A DNA stretch of 44,175 bases from Chloroflexota bacterium. Lineage in GTDB: Bacteria; Chloroflexota; Dormibacteria; Dormibacterales; Dormibacteraceae. Positions 17,211 to 25,608 of the stretch are shown one piece after another (position 1 is the first letter of the stretch; each line of letters begins with the position of its first letter). The DNA lies in NCBI GenBank assembly GCA_005880175.1, contig VBJR01000219.1, forward strand, positions 7,717 through 51,891. Direction: 5' to 3'. The translations under genes were made by a program, and so were the position numbers. Below the pieces are notes generated by a model. That model did not search any database and had not been told where the DNA came from. It worked only from the letters and a program-made list of their open reading frames with translations.

Positions 17211-18071
17211 ATGATGCCAGGCGCGCCCGGTTCGGGTTTCGTTTGGGAGGTTCCCCTGGCGGTCAGACCGGAGCTCCTGGTCGACATCCTCGACCTGGAG
17301 CGGATCGAGGTGGACATCTTCCGGGGCAGCAGTCCGGAGGAGGGCCCGCAGCGCGTGTTCGGCGGGCAGGTGGCCGGCCAGGCGCTGGTGGCGGCCGGCC
17401 GCACCGTGCCGGCCGAGCGGGCCGTGCACTCGCTGCACGCGTACTTCATCCGGCCCGGAGACCCCGAGGTGCCCATCGTCTACACGGTGGACCGCACGCG
17501 CGACGGGCGTTCGTTCAGCACCCGCCGGGTGACGGCGATCCAGCACGGCCACGCCATCTTCACGCTGTCGGCGTCGTTCCACCGGCCCGAGACCGGCCTG
17601 GAGCACCAGGTGCCGATGCCGGACGCGCCGGACCCCGACGGCCTGCCCGAGCGGTCCACGCGGCTGCGCCCGGTCGAGATCCGGTACGCGGGCGAGCCGC
17701 CGTGGGCGCGCGCGAGCGGCGACCGGGAGCCACGGAGCATGGTCTGGATGCGGGCGCGCGGGCCGCTGCCCGACGACCCGCTGGTCCACGTCTGCGCGGT
17801 GGCGTACGCCAGCGACATGTCCCTGCTCGACTCGGTGCTGCTGGCGCACGGGCTGACGTGGGACGCGGAGGGCCTGTCGGCCGCCAGCCTGGACCACGCG
17901 ATGTGGTTCCACGGCCCGTTCCGGGCGGACGAGTGGCTGCTGTACGCGCAGGAGTCGCCGGCGGCGTCGGGGGCGCGGGGCCTGGCCCAGGGCCGGATCT
18001 TCCGCCGCGATGGCCGCCTGATCGCGTCGGTGGTGCAGGAGGGTCTGGTCCGCTGGACTCCGGGGCGCTGA
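17211..18071 (+). CDS. tesB: Acyl-CoA thioesterase II (TesB-like)
   Basis: Double-hotdog thioesterase of about 286 residues. The N-terminal half has RVFGGQVAGQALVAA and LHAYFIRPGD; the C-terminal half has the LDHAMWFH motif with the catalytic Asp, and GRIFRRDGRLIASVVQEG at the end. TesB hydrolyses medium- and long-chain acyl-CoA. The start is uncertain: homologues begin close to ELLVDILDLE, and ATG 17211/17214 adds a short leader. A GGGAGG lies before a CTG at 17257. Divergent from the GT87-like gene. Confidence 0.88.
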   Translation: MMPGAPGSGFVWEVPLAVRPELLVDILDLERIEVDIFRGSSPEEGPQRVFGGQVAGQALVAAGRTVPAERAVHSLHAYFIRPGDPEVPIVYTVDRTRDGRSFSTRRVTAIQHGHAIFTLSASFHRPETGLEHQVPMPDAPDPDGLPERSTRLRPVEIRYAGEPPWARASGDREPRSMVWMRARGPLPDDPLVHVCAVAYASDMSLLDSVLLAHGLTWDAEGLSAASLDHAMWFHGPFRADEWLLYAQESPAASGARGLAQGRIFRRDGRLIASVVQEGLVRWTPGR

Positions 18072-18092
18072 ATCCGGCACGCTGAGTGGCTC

Positions 18093-18824
18093 ATGCGTCG
18101 AGGGAGGATCGAGCGTCTCGCCGACCGTGCCGGCCTGGGCGAGGTCGCTGCGGTGCACGGGCCGCGGATGGGGCCGCTGGTGGGGTTCGTGGCCGGCGTC
18201 GCCGTGTCACTGGCCGCGACCGCGCTCTGGCTGAGCTTCGGCGCGCCGCGGGACACCGGCCCCGGCCGGATCATCTGGCCGCTGGTCGGCCTGTCGCTCG
18301 CGGCCGTGTGCCTGGGCCTGGCGATCGCCACCGTCCTCGACCGGGGCCGCCGGATCGCGGTCTGCCGCGGGGGACTGCTGCACGTGCGGCGGTCGCGGGT
18401 CGAGGCGGTGCCGTGGAGCGAGGTGCGGCACCTGCGCCGGCGGGCCCGGACGGTCTACGAGCTGGACGCCGACGACGGCCCGAGCATCACGTGGAACGAG
18501 GAGCTGCGCGGCCACCGCGAGCTGTTCGACGAGATCGAGCGCCGGGTGACGCCGCTGCTGCTGGAGTGGGTGCGCGAGCGTCTGACGGCCGGCGACCACG
18601 TGGCGTTCGACGGCCTGGTGGTCACGGCGGCGGGGCTGACGGCGGAGGGGAGCCGCGACCCGCTGCCGTGGGACCAGGTCGAGTCGGTCACGTTCAGCCG
18701 GCTCGGTGAGGCGCAGGTGCTGCGGCAGGGCCACCCGGAGCCGTGGTTCGCCGGGCTGGTCCCGGACCAGGCCGTCTTCCGGACGCTGATGCACGACCTG
18801 CTGGCCCGCCCCGCGGAGCGGTAG
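18093..18824 (+). CDS. Membrane protein with two PH-like halves (DUF6585-like)
   Basis: 243 residues with two TM helices (about 28-50 and 63-85). Two repeated beta-rich segments follow: RIAVCRGGLLHVRR...AVPWSEVRHL and FDGLVVTAAGLTAE...PLPWDQVESV. The repeated PWxxV block is typical of DUF6585-like PH-fold proteins of unknown role. ATG start 21 bp after tesB, same strand, probably co-transcribed. The stop codon lies inside the left copy of a 19-bp direct repeat. Confidence 0.65.
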   Translation: MRRGRIERLADRAGLGEVAAVHGPRMGPLVGFVAGVAVSLAATALWLSFGAPRDTGPGRIIWPLVGLSLAAVCLGLAIATVLDRGRRIAVCRGGLLHVRRSRVEAVPWSEVRHLRRRARTVYELDADDGPSITWNEELRGHRELFDEIERRVTPLLLEWVRERLTAGDHVAFDGLVVTAAGLTAEGSRDPLPWDQVESVTFSRLGEAQVLRQGHPEPWFAGLVPDQAVFRTLMHDLLARPAER

Positions 18825-18841
18825 GCCGGCGTCAGGCGCAG
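18823..18841 (+). repeat. Left copy of 19-bp direct repeat (AGGCCGGCGTCAGGCGCAG)
   Basis: Identical to 19498-19516 over 19 bp with different bases on both sides. The two copies bracket the HicA-like cassette. This copy overlaps the stop of the upstream gene. Confidence 0.85.
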
Positions 18842-18849
18842 TGACGCCG
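18827..18849 (+). terminator. 8-bp hairpin after the tesB/DUF6585-like operon
   Basis: CGGCGTCA and TGACGCCG pair around a 7-nt loop, just past the stop at 18824. No T-run follows, so it is only a likely terminator. It overlaps the direct repeat. Confidence 0.45.
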
Positions 18850-18892
18850 CTGGTACCCGAGGAGTGGCTATCCAGGTATTCTCTACGTCCCC

Positions 18893-19111
18893 ATGGACGA
18901 CCTGACACAGCTCCTCCGCGCTCTTCGGAAGCGCGGATGGTCGGTCGAGCACGGCAAGCGCCATTGGATCTGCCGGGCACCGTCAGGAACCGGGGCTGTT
19001 ACGCTCTCGTCGACCCCCAGCGGATCTCGCTGAGTGTACGCTGCCCTGAGAGCTATCTGGGAGCTCGATCCCGGATTCGTGTTCCGAGGCCGAACAGGTC
19101 GGCAAAGGTGA
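18893..19111 (+). pseudogene. HicA-like toxin gene with in-frame TGA
   Basis: ATG opens MDDLTQLLRALRKRGW, then EHGKRHWICRAPSG and LSSTPSGSR: the HicA fold (dsRBD-like) with the catalytic-His segment (KxHW) and the TPS motif. A TGA at 19031-19033 stops it at 46 residues. The same frame stays open for 25 more codons (VYAALRAIWELDPGFVFRG...) and ends in a TGA that overlaps the next ATG (TGATG). That coupling suggests the full gene was 72 codons and the internal TGA is a nonsense change or a sequence error. HicA proteins are RNases; this one is probably inactive. Confidence 0.6.
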
Positions 19112-19488
19112 TGGAGATGACCTTCCTGGTAGGGGTCGAGACGGCACCTCTGGCAATGGTGGAGGCGGGCGAGTTGCCCTCCGTCAGCGAGGCATTGCTC
19201 GACGCTCTCGCTGCGAGCCGTTGGGCGCAGGATCCGGTGACGACCTTCAGGGACAACGACGGCGTGGTGGGTGCCCGCTTCTTCATCGAGGCCCAAAGCC
19301 TGTCGGAGGTGAACTGGTCCTCGCTGGTCTCCAACTTCCTCCGCTGCGTCGTCCTGGCGGTGAACGATGTGGTGCCAGGTGATCGCCTGCCCGTGGGCAC
19401 GACGTTCGAGTCGGGACCGGGCGAGATCAGAGCCGAGCCCGAGACGATGCTGGCCCGGGTCCAGGTCGAGCAGGCGCCGGCGGCCTGA
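19111..19488 (+). CDS. Unrecognised partner gene of the HicA-like cassette
   Basis: 125 residues (MEMTFLVGVETAPLAMVEAG), with ATG 19117 as an alternative start. It is acidic, with hydrophobic strand/helix alternation and no recognised DNA-binding tail. It does not look like a classical HicB. The start overlaps the stop of the extended HicA-like frame, so it is a translationally coupled partner and a candidate antitoxin by position only. Confidence 0.55.
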   Translation: MEMTFLVGVETAPLAMVEAGELPSVSEALLDALAASRWAQDPVTTFRDNDGVVGARFFIEAQSLSEVNWSSLVSNFLRCVVLAVNDVVPGDRLPVGTTFESGPGEIRAEPETMLARVQVEQAPAA

Positions 19489-19512
19489 CGGGCCGCCAGG
19501 CCGGCGTCAGGC
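19483..19512. terminator. Hairpin between convergent gene ends
   Basis: GCCTGACG and CGTCAGGC form an 8-bp stem, extended inside by GGCC/GGCC with a 2-nt bulge. It covers the stop codons of the cassette partner (+) and the GH5 gene (-). No T-run. The right arm lies in the right copy of the direct repeat. Confidence 0.45.
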
Positions 19513-19516
19513 GCAG
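19498..19516 (+). repeat. Right copy of 19-bp direct repeat
   Basis: Second exact copy of AGGCCGGCGTCAGGCGCAG. It contains the last codons and stop of the minus-strand GH5 gene. Removing one copy plus the 656 bp between them would restore a direct tail-to-tail junction of the DUF6585-like and GH5 genes. Confidence 0.85.
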
Positions 19517-21273
19517 CCGGTGAGCCGCGGCGGGGCCGCCGCCACCGTCACCGTGTACGCGCCGCCCAGCGGGCGCACGTGCAGCACCCGGCCGCCGGCC
19601 GCGTCCACATCCGCGCCAGTCAGCTCGGCCGCGCCGCCGGCCGATGCCTCGCCCCGGACCTCCGGCGGCACCACCACCAGCGTCTCAGCCGCGCCGGCCG
19701 GGGCCGTCGCGGCCAGGTGGAACGCGCCCGTCGCCGGGTCGTAGCCGTAGGACAGGCCGCTCCCCGCCGCGGCCGAGGGGTACACCCTGGCCAGCAGCCG
19801 CTCCCGGCCCGCCCGCAGGCAGCCGTTGGGCGGCTGCGGCCCGGTGTCGCGGGCGGCCGCCGGCTGGTCGTACGCGCAGCGCTGGTTCGGGCCGACCCCC
19901 GCGTACACGCCCCACGGCGCGCCCGGCGAGCAGTTCTCCTTCCAGATCCAGAACGTGCCCCCGACCCGGTGCCGCTCCTGCTCCAGCAGCTGGTTCGTCA
20001 GCAGGAGGCCGTCCTCGGACACCTCGTCGCCGAACTCGCCGACGAACAGCGCGGCCCCCATCGCCCGCGCCTCCAGCTCGGCCGCCGCGTATGACTGGTC
20101 GTAGCCGCCGAACGGGTACGGCGCGCGGTCGGGCGGCTGGCCCAGCAGCGCGTCCACGGTGTACTTGTGCGTGTACGCGTGGATCGACAGGACCACGTTC
20201 GGGTACGAGCTGACCGGCAGCGGCACGCGCGTCGGCAGGTCCACGATCTGCCGCCACAGCCCGGCGTCCAGGAAGACCAGGTGACGCCGGTCGTGGACGC
20301 CCAGGTCGGCGTGACCGCAGACCGGCAGCGCGGACGCGAACGCCGGGCAGGCCGCCCCGTCCGACGCCCCCGTGATCGCGTCGATGACCCGCCGGTAGAA
20401 CGGGTACAGCCACAGGTCGTCGAACGGCGGCGGCACGGCCCAGCCCGGCCACGGCTCGTTGTACAGGCTGTACCCGGCCACGGTGCTGTCGTCCCGGAAG
20501 CGCCGGGCCAGGGCGGCGACGGCCTCGATGTAGTGGTCCTGCAGGTGGTCGCGGTTCAGCCAGAAGCTGGTCGCGGCCTCGAACACGGCCGGGTCCACCT
20601 CGCGCTGGCCGAGGTAGTTCTCGAACGGCAGCCCGTCGCTGAACGTCGCCCACGCCGGTGCCCCGCTGTAGTCGCGCCGCGCCGGCCCCGTGCCGCCCGG
20701 CAGCGACGCCGAGGACGCCGGGATGAACCGTGAGTACGCGTTCTGGTGCATGTCGAGGATCACGTACAGCCCGGCCTGGCGGGCCCAGCCGACCACCTGC
20801 GCGATGCGGTCCAGGTACTTCTGGTCGACGACGCCAGGCCGTGGCTCCAGCAGGCTCCACGAGAGCGGCAGGCGGAGCACGTCGAAGCCGAGCGCGCGCA
20901 TCTGGTCCAGGTCCTGGCGGCACAGCGGAGGCACGCGGATGGTGGTCGAGTTGGCCGGGCAGCCGTCCACGTACGCGGCGGGGCCGATCGGGTAGTAGGG
21001 CGGCGGCGTGTCGAGGGCGGTGTCGGGGCCTGACCAGTAGTCGAGCAGGCCCGCCGCCGTCGCGCCCCGCAGGACCACGCGGCGACCCTCCGCGTCGGCG
21101 ATGTACGGGAGGCCGCCCCCGTCGCGCTGCACGTGGAGCCAGCCCGGCGGGGTGGCGCCGGCGAGCCCCATCCGGGCCCCGGCCAGCAGCGCGACGCCGG
21201 TGGCCGACGGGTAGCCCGCGACGACGGCCAGGGCCAGCGCCACGACGAACAGCAGCCGGCCCAGCCAGCGCAC
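19507..21273 (-). CDS. GH5 endoglycoceramidase-like secreted glycoside hydrolase
   Basis: 588 residues. An N-terminal hydrophobic segment (LLFVVALALAVVAG) looks like a signal peptide or anchor. The GH5 barrel follows: VLRGATAAGLLDYW, LRLPLSWSLLEP, ILDMHQNAYSRF. The acid/base is Glu273 (YSLYNEPW) and the nucleophile Glu413 (FVGEFGDE). The C-terminus is a beta-sandwich. It resembles endoglycosylceramidases and related beta-glycosidases acting on glycolipids. GTG start overlaps by 1 bp the TAG of the GH2 gene, so it is the third gene of a galK-GH2-GH5 operon. Substrate is not readable from sequence. Confidence 0.85.
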   Translation of the reverse strand: MRWLGRLLFVVALALAVVAGYPSATGVALLAGARMGLAGATPPGWLHVQRDGGGLPYIADAEGRRVVLRGATAAGLLDYWSGPDTALDTPPPYYPIGPAAYVDGCPANSTTIRVPPLCRQDLDQMRALGFDVLRLPLSWSLLEPRPGVVDQKYLDRIAQVVGWARQAGLYVILDMHQNAYSRFIPASSASLPGGTGPARRDYSGAPAWATFSDGLPFENYLGQREVDPAVFEAATSFWLNRDHLQDHYIEAVAALARRFRDDSTVAGYSLYNEPWPGWAVPPPFDDLWLYPFYRRVIDAITGASDGAACPAFASALPVCGHADLGVHDRRHLVFLDAGLWRQIVDLPTRVPLPVSSYPNVVLSIHAYTHKYTVDALLGQPPDRAPYPFGGYDQSYAAAELEARAMGAALFVGEFGDEVSEDGLLLTNQLLEQERHRVGGTFWIWKENCSPGAPWGVYAGVGPNQRCAYDQPAAARDTGPQPPNGCLRAGRERLLARVYPSAAAGSGLSYGYDPATGAFHLAATAPAGAAETLVVVPPEVRGEASAGGAAELTGADVDAAGGRVLHVRPLGGAYTVTVAAAPPRLTGCA

Positions 21274-23856
21274 TACGTGCGGCCGCTGATGCGCACCCGC
21301 CCGCTGGCCACACCGGGCAGCGTGAGGTCCACCTCCAGCTGGTGGTCGCCCGGCTCGAGCGCCTCGGGCAGCTCCACCAGCAGCTCGAGCTCGCGGCCGA
21401 CCGGCAGGTCGAGCCGCTTCGGCAGCGGCAGGCGCCCGGTCTCCGTCTGCACCAGCACGCGCGTGCCCTCCACGTGGCGGCCGTCCAGCCGCACGTCCTC
21501 GACCCGCGTCAGGACCGCCGGCCGCGTCAGGTTGCAGAGCGTGAAGCGGACGCCCTCGCGGTCGCCGCGCAGGCTGTCGCGCCGCACGACCCGCTCCGCC
21601 AGGTAGTCCGGCAGCATCGGGCGCCGCCGGCTCGTGGTCAGGCCCTCCGCCACCCGGAACCCGAACGCCGAGCGCACCGGCGGCTGGCCCGGCGGCCGCA
21701 GCTCGGCCTCCAGCACTCAGGCTGGTGACCTGCACCGCCGGCTCCGCCGCGGTCGGCAGGCTGAGGCTGGTGGAGCCGGAGTACGACTTGCGCCGCATCG
21801 CGTCGCGCAGCCAGCCCAGGCCGGCGGTCCGCTCCAGCGGCCGCTCCCGCCACACGGTCCAGCGCACCTCGGCCATCCCGGACAGGCGCGGCTCGTCGTT
21901 GACGACCACCAGCCGGATCGTCACCGGCTCGCCCGGCCGCCAGCCGGCGCCGCAGGGCTGGAGCGGGGTGAACCCGACCGGGTCGATGATCACCCGGGTG
22001 GGCGCGAACGCCTCGCGCACCACCTCCAGCGCCGAGCGCGGCACGCGGGCGCTGTCCACCAGGCCGAAGCCGATGCCCGCGAACGGGTCGGCGAGCTGGT
22101 ACACCAGCGCGCCCCAGCAGGGCTCGAACTTGCGCTTCCGGAGCTGGTCGATCGCGTAGCCCAGGAGCTGCGCCTGGTACTCCTGTCCGGCCGCCACGAA
22201 CTCCTCCAGGCTGGCGTGGTCCTCCGGCAGGCCGGCGCCGTGCTCGGCCCAGGCCGGGAGCTGGAAGCCCGCGAACAGCCACTGCGGGTCGTCCGAGGCG
22301 AGCGGCCAGCGGACGCCAAGCTCCTCCCACGCGGCCGACCCGACCGTGGGCGCGGCCTGGGCGCCGAACTCGCTGACGAAGCCGGGCAGCGCGTCCGCGT
22401 ACCGCGTCCAGTCGCCGTGGCGCCAGCCCAGCCAGAGGTGCTGGTCGTGCTCGCCCGAGGCGGCCAGCGCCGTCCGGGTGGGGTCCTGCGCCTCGATCAT
22501 CGCCTTGATCTCGTGGTCGATCGTGTACTTCTGGCGGACGGCGTGCACGTCGGCCAGCTCGGCGTTGGCGGCGACCCAGGGCGGGTCGTCGTGGGCGATC
22601 CAGAGCAGGAGCGACGGCCGGTTCTGGAGCAGCTCCACCATCTCCGGCACCTGGTTGCGGACCGCCGTCTCGAAGAAGCGGCCCTCCTCGGCGGTCGCGT
22701 GGTAGGCGTAGGAGAGCGTCAGCGGGAAGTCCGCGATGACGAGCATGCCCTCCTCGTCCGCCAGCCGGTAGAACTGGTCCGGCAGCACGTGGCCGTGGAC
22801 GCGCAGGGCGTCCAGGTTGCACTCGCGAGCCAGGCGCAGGTCGGAGCGGAACGTGGCTTCGGTGAGCTGGTCCAGGCGCAGGCCGGGCGTGTAGTTGGCG
22901 CCCCGCACGAACATGGGCTGGCCGTTGACCGCGACGTGCCAGCCCTCGTGGCTGGCGTTCACCGTCACGTCGCGGAAGCCGAACTGGTCCTCGACCCGGA
23001 CCGACTCCCGGCCGCCGAGCGAGGTGCCGATCACGCAGCGGTAGAGCACGGGGTCGCCGGCCCGCCACGGGTTCCAGCGGCGGGCGTTGGGCACGCTCAG
23101 CGTCATGTGGTTGGTCTGCTCGGTGCCGCCGGGGATCTGGAAGCGGCGGCTGATCCGCAGCGGCCGCAGCTCGGGGCCCGTCACCTCGACCTGGAGGTCT
23201 CCGCGCATCTCGCGGCCGTCCAGGTTGCGGAGCCGCACCTCGACGTCGAGCCGGCCGGCGTCGCCCGCGTCCAGGTTGGGCCGCAGCCGAACCCAGTCCA
23301 GCGACACGGCGCCCATGTACTCGAGCTCGACCGGCATCCAGAGGCCGACCGGCACCTCCCAGTGGTACGGCTCGGGCAGGCTGAACCAGGCCGATCCCGG
23401 GTAGGGCCGGCTGTCGCCGTCGTTGAAGATGCCCATGACGTGGCGCTTGCGCGAGAGGTCGGTCTCGATCGGCGACTCGCAGCAGATGACCAGCAGGTTC
23501 TGCTCGCGCAGGTGCGAGGTGACGTCGAAGCCGAACGGCGCGAAGTAGCCGTAGTGGGAGCCGAGCATGCGGCCGTTCAGCCAGACGTGCGTGGCCAGGA
23601 ACGCGCCGCCGATGCGGAGCAGGACCCGGCCGTCGTGGTCCGGCCGCGGGAAGCGGGTCCGGTACCAGATCGCGGAGCGGCCCTCGACCGCCGCCTGCTG
23701 GTGCGGCACCGCGACCGGGCGCCAGCCCTGGCCACGGCCCGACGGCAGCCCCTCCCCCTCGCCCTCGCCGAGGGGGAGCCACAGGCACTCCCACTGGCCG
23801 AGCGCCCGGATCCCCCCGGCCCCCTGGCGCAGCGGCAGGCTGAGGCAGTCGTTCAT
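21273..23856 (-). pseudogene. GH2 beta-glycosidase-like protein, frame broken near the 3' end
   Basis: About 712 codons form a GH2 protein: sugar-binding N-domain (THVWLNGRMLGSHYGYFAPF), Ig-like domain, then TIM barrel (FVRGANYTPGLRLDQLTE). The nucleophile is Glu496 (VSEFGAQ). Where the acid/base Glu normally sits (NE), the sequence reads His422-Asp423-Asp424 (LLWIAHDDPPW). After VQVTSL (about 21720) the C-terminal beta-domain (LEAELRPPGQPPVRSAFGF...) continues in another frame to TAG 21273. Two bases missing (or one extra) explains it. ATG overlaps the galK stop (ATGA). No signal peptide. Confidence 0.75.
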
Positions 23857-24767
23857 CGCACGTACGCACCGTCGGCGGTGCGGCAGAAGCGCACGGCCAC
23901 GTCCTCCAGCGCCCGGGCGAAGCCCGCCTCCGTGCCGGCGTCCAGCAGCGCCAGGATGCTGCCGCCGAACCCCGCGCCCATGATCCGGGCGCCCAGGCAG
24001 CCGGGCACGGCCCACGCCCGCTCGACCAGCGCGTCCACGGCCGGCGTCGAGACCTCGAAGTCGTCGCGCAGGCTGCGGTGGGACGCCTTGAGCAGCTCGC
24101 CCAGGCGGTCCCGCTCGCCGGCCTCCAGCGCCGCGGCGAACGCGCGCACGCGCTCCAGCTCGGACTCGACGTGGCGGAGGCGCTTCGGCATCCCCCGCTC
24201 GGCCTCCCGCCGGCGCTGGTTGTACGGCGTGTCGGCCAGCGAGCGGTGGACCCCCGAGTCGATCACCGCGATCACCAGGTCGTCCGGGAACGGGACCGGC
24301 CGGTGCTCGAGCGTCCCGCAGTCGAGCAGCAGCGCGTGGCCGCGGCGGCCGAGCGCGGACGCGAACTGGTCCATCACGCCGACCTGGACGCCCGTCGCCC
24401 GCTGCTCCGCGCGCTGGCAGGCCAGCGCCGCCGAGGCCCCGTCGAGGTCGGGCCGGAGCCCCGCCGCCACGGCGACCAGCAGCGCGGCGGAGGAGCTCAG
24501 GCCGGCGCCAGGGGGCACGTCCGAGGTCGCCCGCATGGCCTGGGCCGGCGCCCCCAGCTCGTGGCCGATGGCGTGCGCGTAGGGCAGGCCGTCCGGCACC
24601 TCGCTGACCAGCGACCACCGCTCGGCCGGCGCGCCCGTCACCGTCGTGAACCGGTCCACGGCCGCGGGCAGCACCAGGCCGCCCAGGTAGTCCACGTGCT
24701 CGCCGATCAGGTTGACCCGGCCGGGCGCGCGGCCCGTCCAGGCGCCGTCGTCGCTGCGGCCAGCCAT
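23853..24767 (-). CDS. galK: Galactokinase-like GHMP kinase, shorter than usual
   Basis: 304 residues with the galactokinase signature GRVNLIGEHVDYLGG, GHMP ATP loop PPGAGLSSSAAL, catalytic-Asp region VGVMDQFAS and C-terminal GARIMGAGFGGSILAL. Phosphorylates galactose (or a related sugar) at C1 in the Leloir pathway. Between YNQRRREAERG and RLRHVESELERV the usual 20-30 residue helix segment is missing in frame, and the protein is 50 or more residues shorter than typical GalK. ATG 24767 was chosen over ATG 24809. Grouped with GH2 and GH5, suggesting release and use of galactosides. Confidence 0.8.
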   Translation of the reverse strand: MAGRSDDGAWTGRAPGRVNLIGEHVDYLGGLVLPAAVDRFTTVTGAPAERWSLVSEVPDGLPYAHAIGHELGAPAQAMRATSDVPPGAGLSSSAALLVAVAAGLRPDLDGASAALACQRAEQRATGVQVGVMDQFASALGRRGHALLLDCGTLEHRPVPFPDDLVIAVIDSGVHRSLADTPYNQRRREAERGMPKRLRHVESELERVRAFAAALEAGERDRLGELLKASHRSLRDDFEVSTPAVDALVERAWAVPGCLGARIMGAGFGGSILALLDAGTEAGFARALEDVAVRFCRTADGAYVR

Positions 24768-24922
24768 CACCCGATTCGCCCCGGACAATGACGGAGCCGC
24801 CGGAAGCACGCGCTCCGCGCTGTGTCTGAGTCGGTCTTCCCGGCGCCGCCGGACGCTGGCTTCAGACCCGGAGGGATGCGCCGCAGGCGCCCCAGGCGTC
24901 CCTGATGGCGGGGGGGTTCCGG

Positions 24923-24943
24923 AAGGGGGGGCCTGCCCCCCTT
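24923..24943. terminator. 8-bp G/C hairpin downstream of the LOG-like gene
   Basis: AAGGGGGG and CCCCCCTT pair around 5 nt, 5 bp after the LOG-like gene stop (minus strand). No T-run. It lies in the 180-bp gap 24768-24947, which otherwise shows only GC-rich sequence without a gene. Confidence 0.5.
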
Positions 24944-24947
24944 GGCT

Positions 24948-25295
24948 CTAGTCACCGAGGGCCGCCCGCACCGCCTCCTCGGCGGAGATCGCGACCGGCA
25001 CCCCCTCGAGCGCGTTCGCCAGGACGGCGTTGCGGGCCTCGCCCAGCCCGGTGGCGATGGCGATGGTGAGGTGGGCATTGCCGCTCGCCCGGTCGGCGCC
25101 CGGGAGGATGCCGACGACCGTGCCGCCGGCGCCGGAGGCGCCTTCAGCCGCCGCCTCCATGACCCCACCGAGGCCGCCGCAGAGCACCACGGCGCCGGCC
25201 TCGGCGAGCCGCCGGCCCACCTCCCTGGCCAGCTCGCGCTGCTCGGGGTCCGGGTCCGAAGCGCCGCACACGGCGACGTACCGAGAGCGCTTCAC
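24948..25295 (-). CDS. TIGR00725/LOG-like Rossmann protein, lacking the central motif
   Basis: 115 residues: RYVAVCGASDPDPEQRELA, VVLCGGLGGVMEAAAEGA, GILPGADRASGNAHLTIAI and GLGEARNAVLANA. These match the TIGR00725/LOG family of nucleotide-binding proteins, which are about 160 residues. The expected block with the GGG-x-GTxxE motif is absent: the sequence jumps from VLANA to LEGVPVAISAEEAVRAA. So it is an in-frame deletion of about 40 residues that would remove the catalytic region. GTG start, divergent from the ncRNA promoter. Confidence 0.7.
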   Translation of the reverse strand: MKRSRYVAVCGASDPDPEQRELAREVGRRLAEAGAVVLCGGLGGVMEAAAEGASGAGGTVVGILPGADRASGNAHLTIAIATGLGEARNAVLANALEGVPVAISAEEAVRAALGD

Positions 25296-25337
25296 CGGAC
25301 CGGAGTCTAGAGCCAAGGAGAAGTGCCCTGCAGGCCC

Positions 25338-25343
25338 TATACT
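25338..25343 (+). promoter_or_regulatory. -10 box TATACT for the candidate ncRNA
   Basis: TATACT matches the consensus at 5 of 6 positions and sets a start near 25350. No clear -35 is present; AAGGAG occupies that place. There is no ORF with coding character between it and the terminator. Confidence 0.4.
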
Positions 25344-25349
25344 TATCGC

Positions 25350-25568
25350 GAAGTCCACAGCCCGTGAGGCAAAGGAGGTGAGGCGCAAGTTGGATCACCC
25401 TAGTCGTGGAGCCAACCGCCTTGATTGCCTGCCGGGAGTGTCGGAGGGTTCCCTCTAGACGCTGCCGAAATCCCTAGTCCGGCTCCCGGAGTCGGAGGCG
25501 GGAGGCTCTACGAGACCGTCCGTTTACGGAAGCAGAAGGGCCCGGCGCGAGCCGGGCCCTTCGCTTTT
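25350..25568 (+). ncRNA. Candidate structured noncoding RNA of about 220 nt
   Basis: Between the LOG-like gene and the thioesterase lies a gene-free stretch with a -10 box, several compatible helices and a strong terminator. Helices: GGTGA/TCACC (about 25377-25399); TCGTGGAGCC (25404-25413) with GGCTCTACGA (25504-25513), extended by CCGCCT/AGGCGG; CCGGGAG (25432-25438) with CTCCCGG (25483-25489); and an apical GAGGG/CCCTC hairpin. Long stem, internal bubble and apical stem recall 6S-like RNAs, but I cannot match it to a named family. A cis-acting leader of the thioesterase is possible, although the terminator would separate them. Confidence 0.5.
25536..25568 (+). terminator. Intrinsic terminator
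   Basis: AAGGGCCCGGC and GCCGGGCCCTT form a perfect 11-bp stem with a GCGA tetraloop, followed by TCGCTTTT. This is the best intrinsic terminator in the window and marks the end of the RNA that starts near 25350. Confidence 0.85.
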
Positions 25569-25608
25569 CACCGGTCGCGTCCGGCCAGCGAGTACGCTGG
25601 GGCCTCGA

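Noticed and set aside
21634..24582. Long plus-strand open frame opposite GH2 and galK
   Set aside because: Shadow of the real minus-strand genes; no recognisable motif, ribosome binding site or plausible amino-acid composition.
24923..24943. G-quadruplex function for the G-run near 24925
   Set aside because: The G-run pairs fully with the following C-run as a hairpin; only one long G tract is present.
25377..25400. Possible 16S rRNA 3' end (GGAGGTGAGG and TTGGATCACC)
   Set aside because: Only short matches; the conserved GGCTGGATCACCTCC end and the upstream 16S helices are absent.
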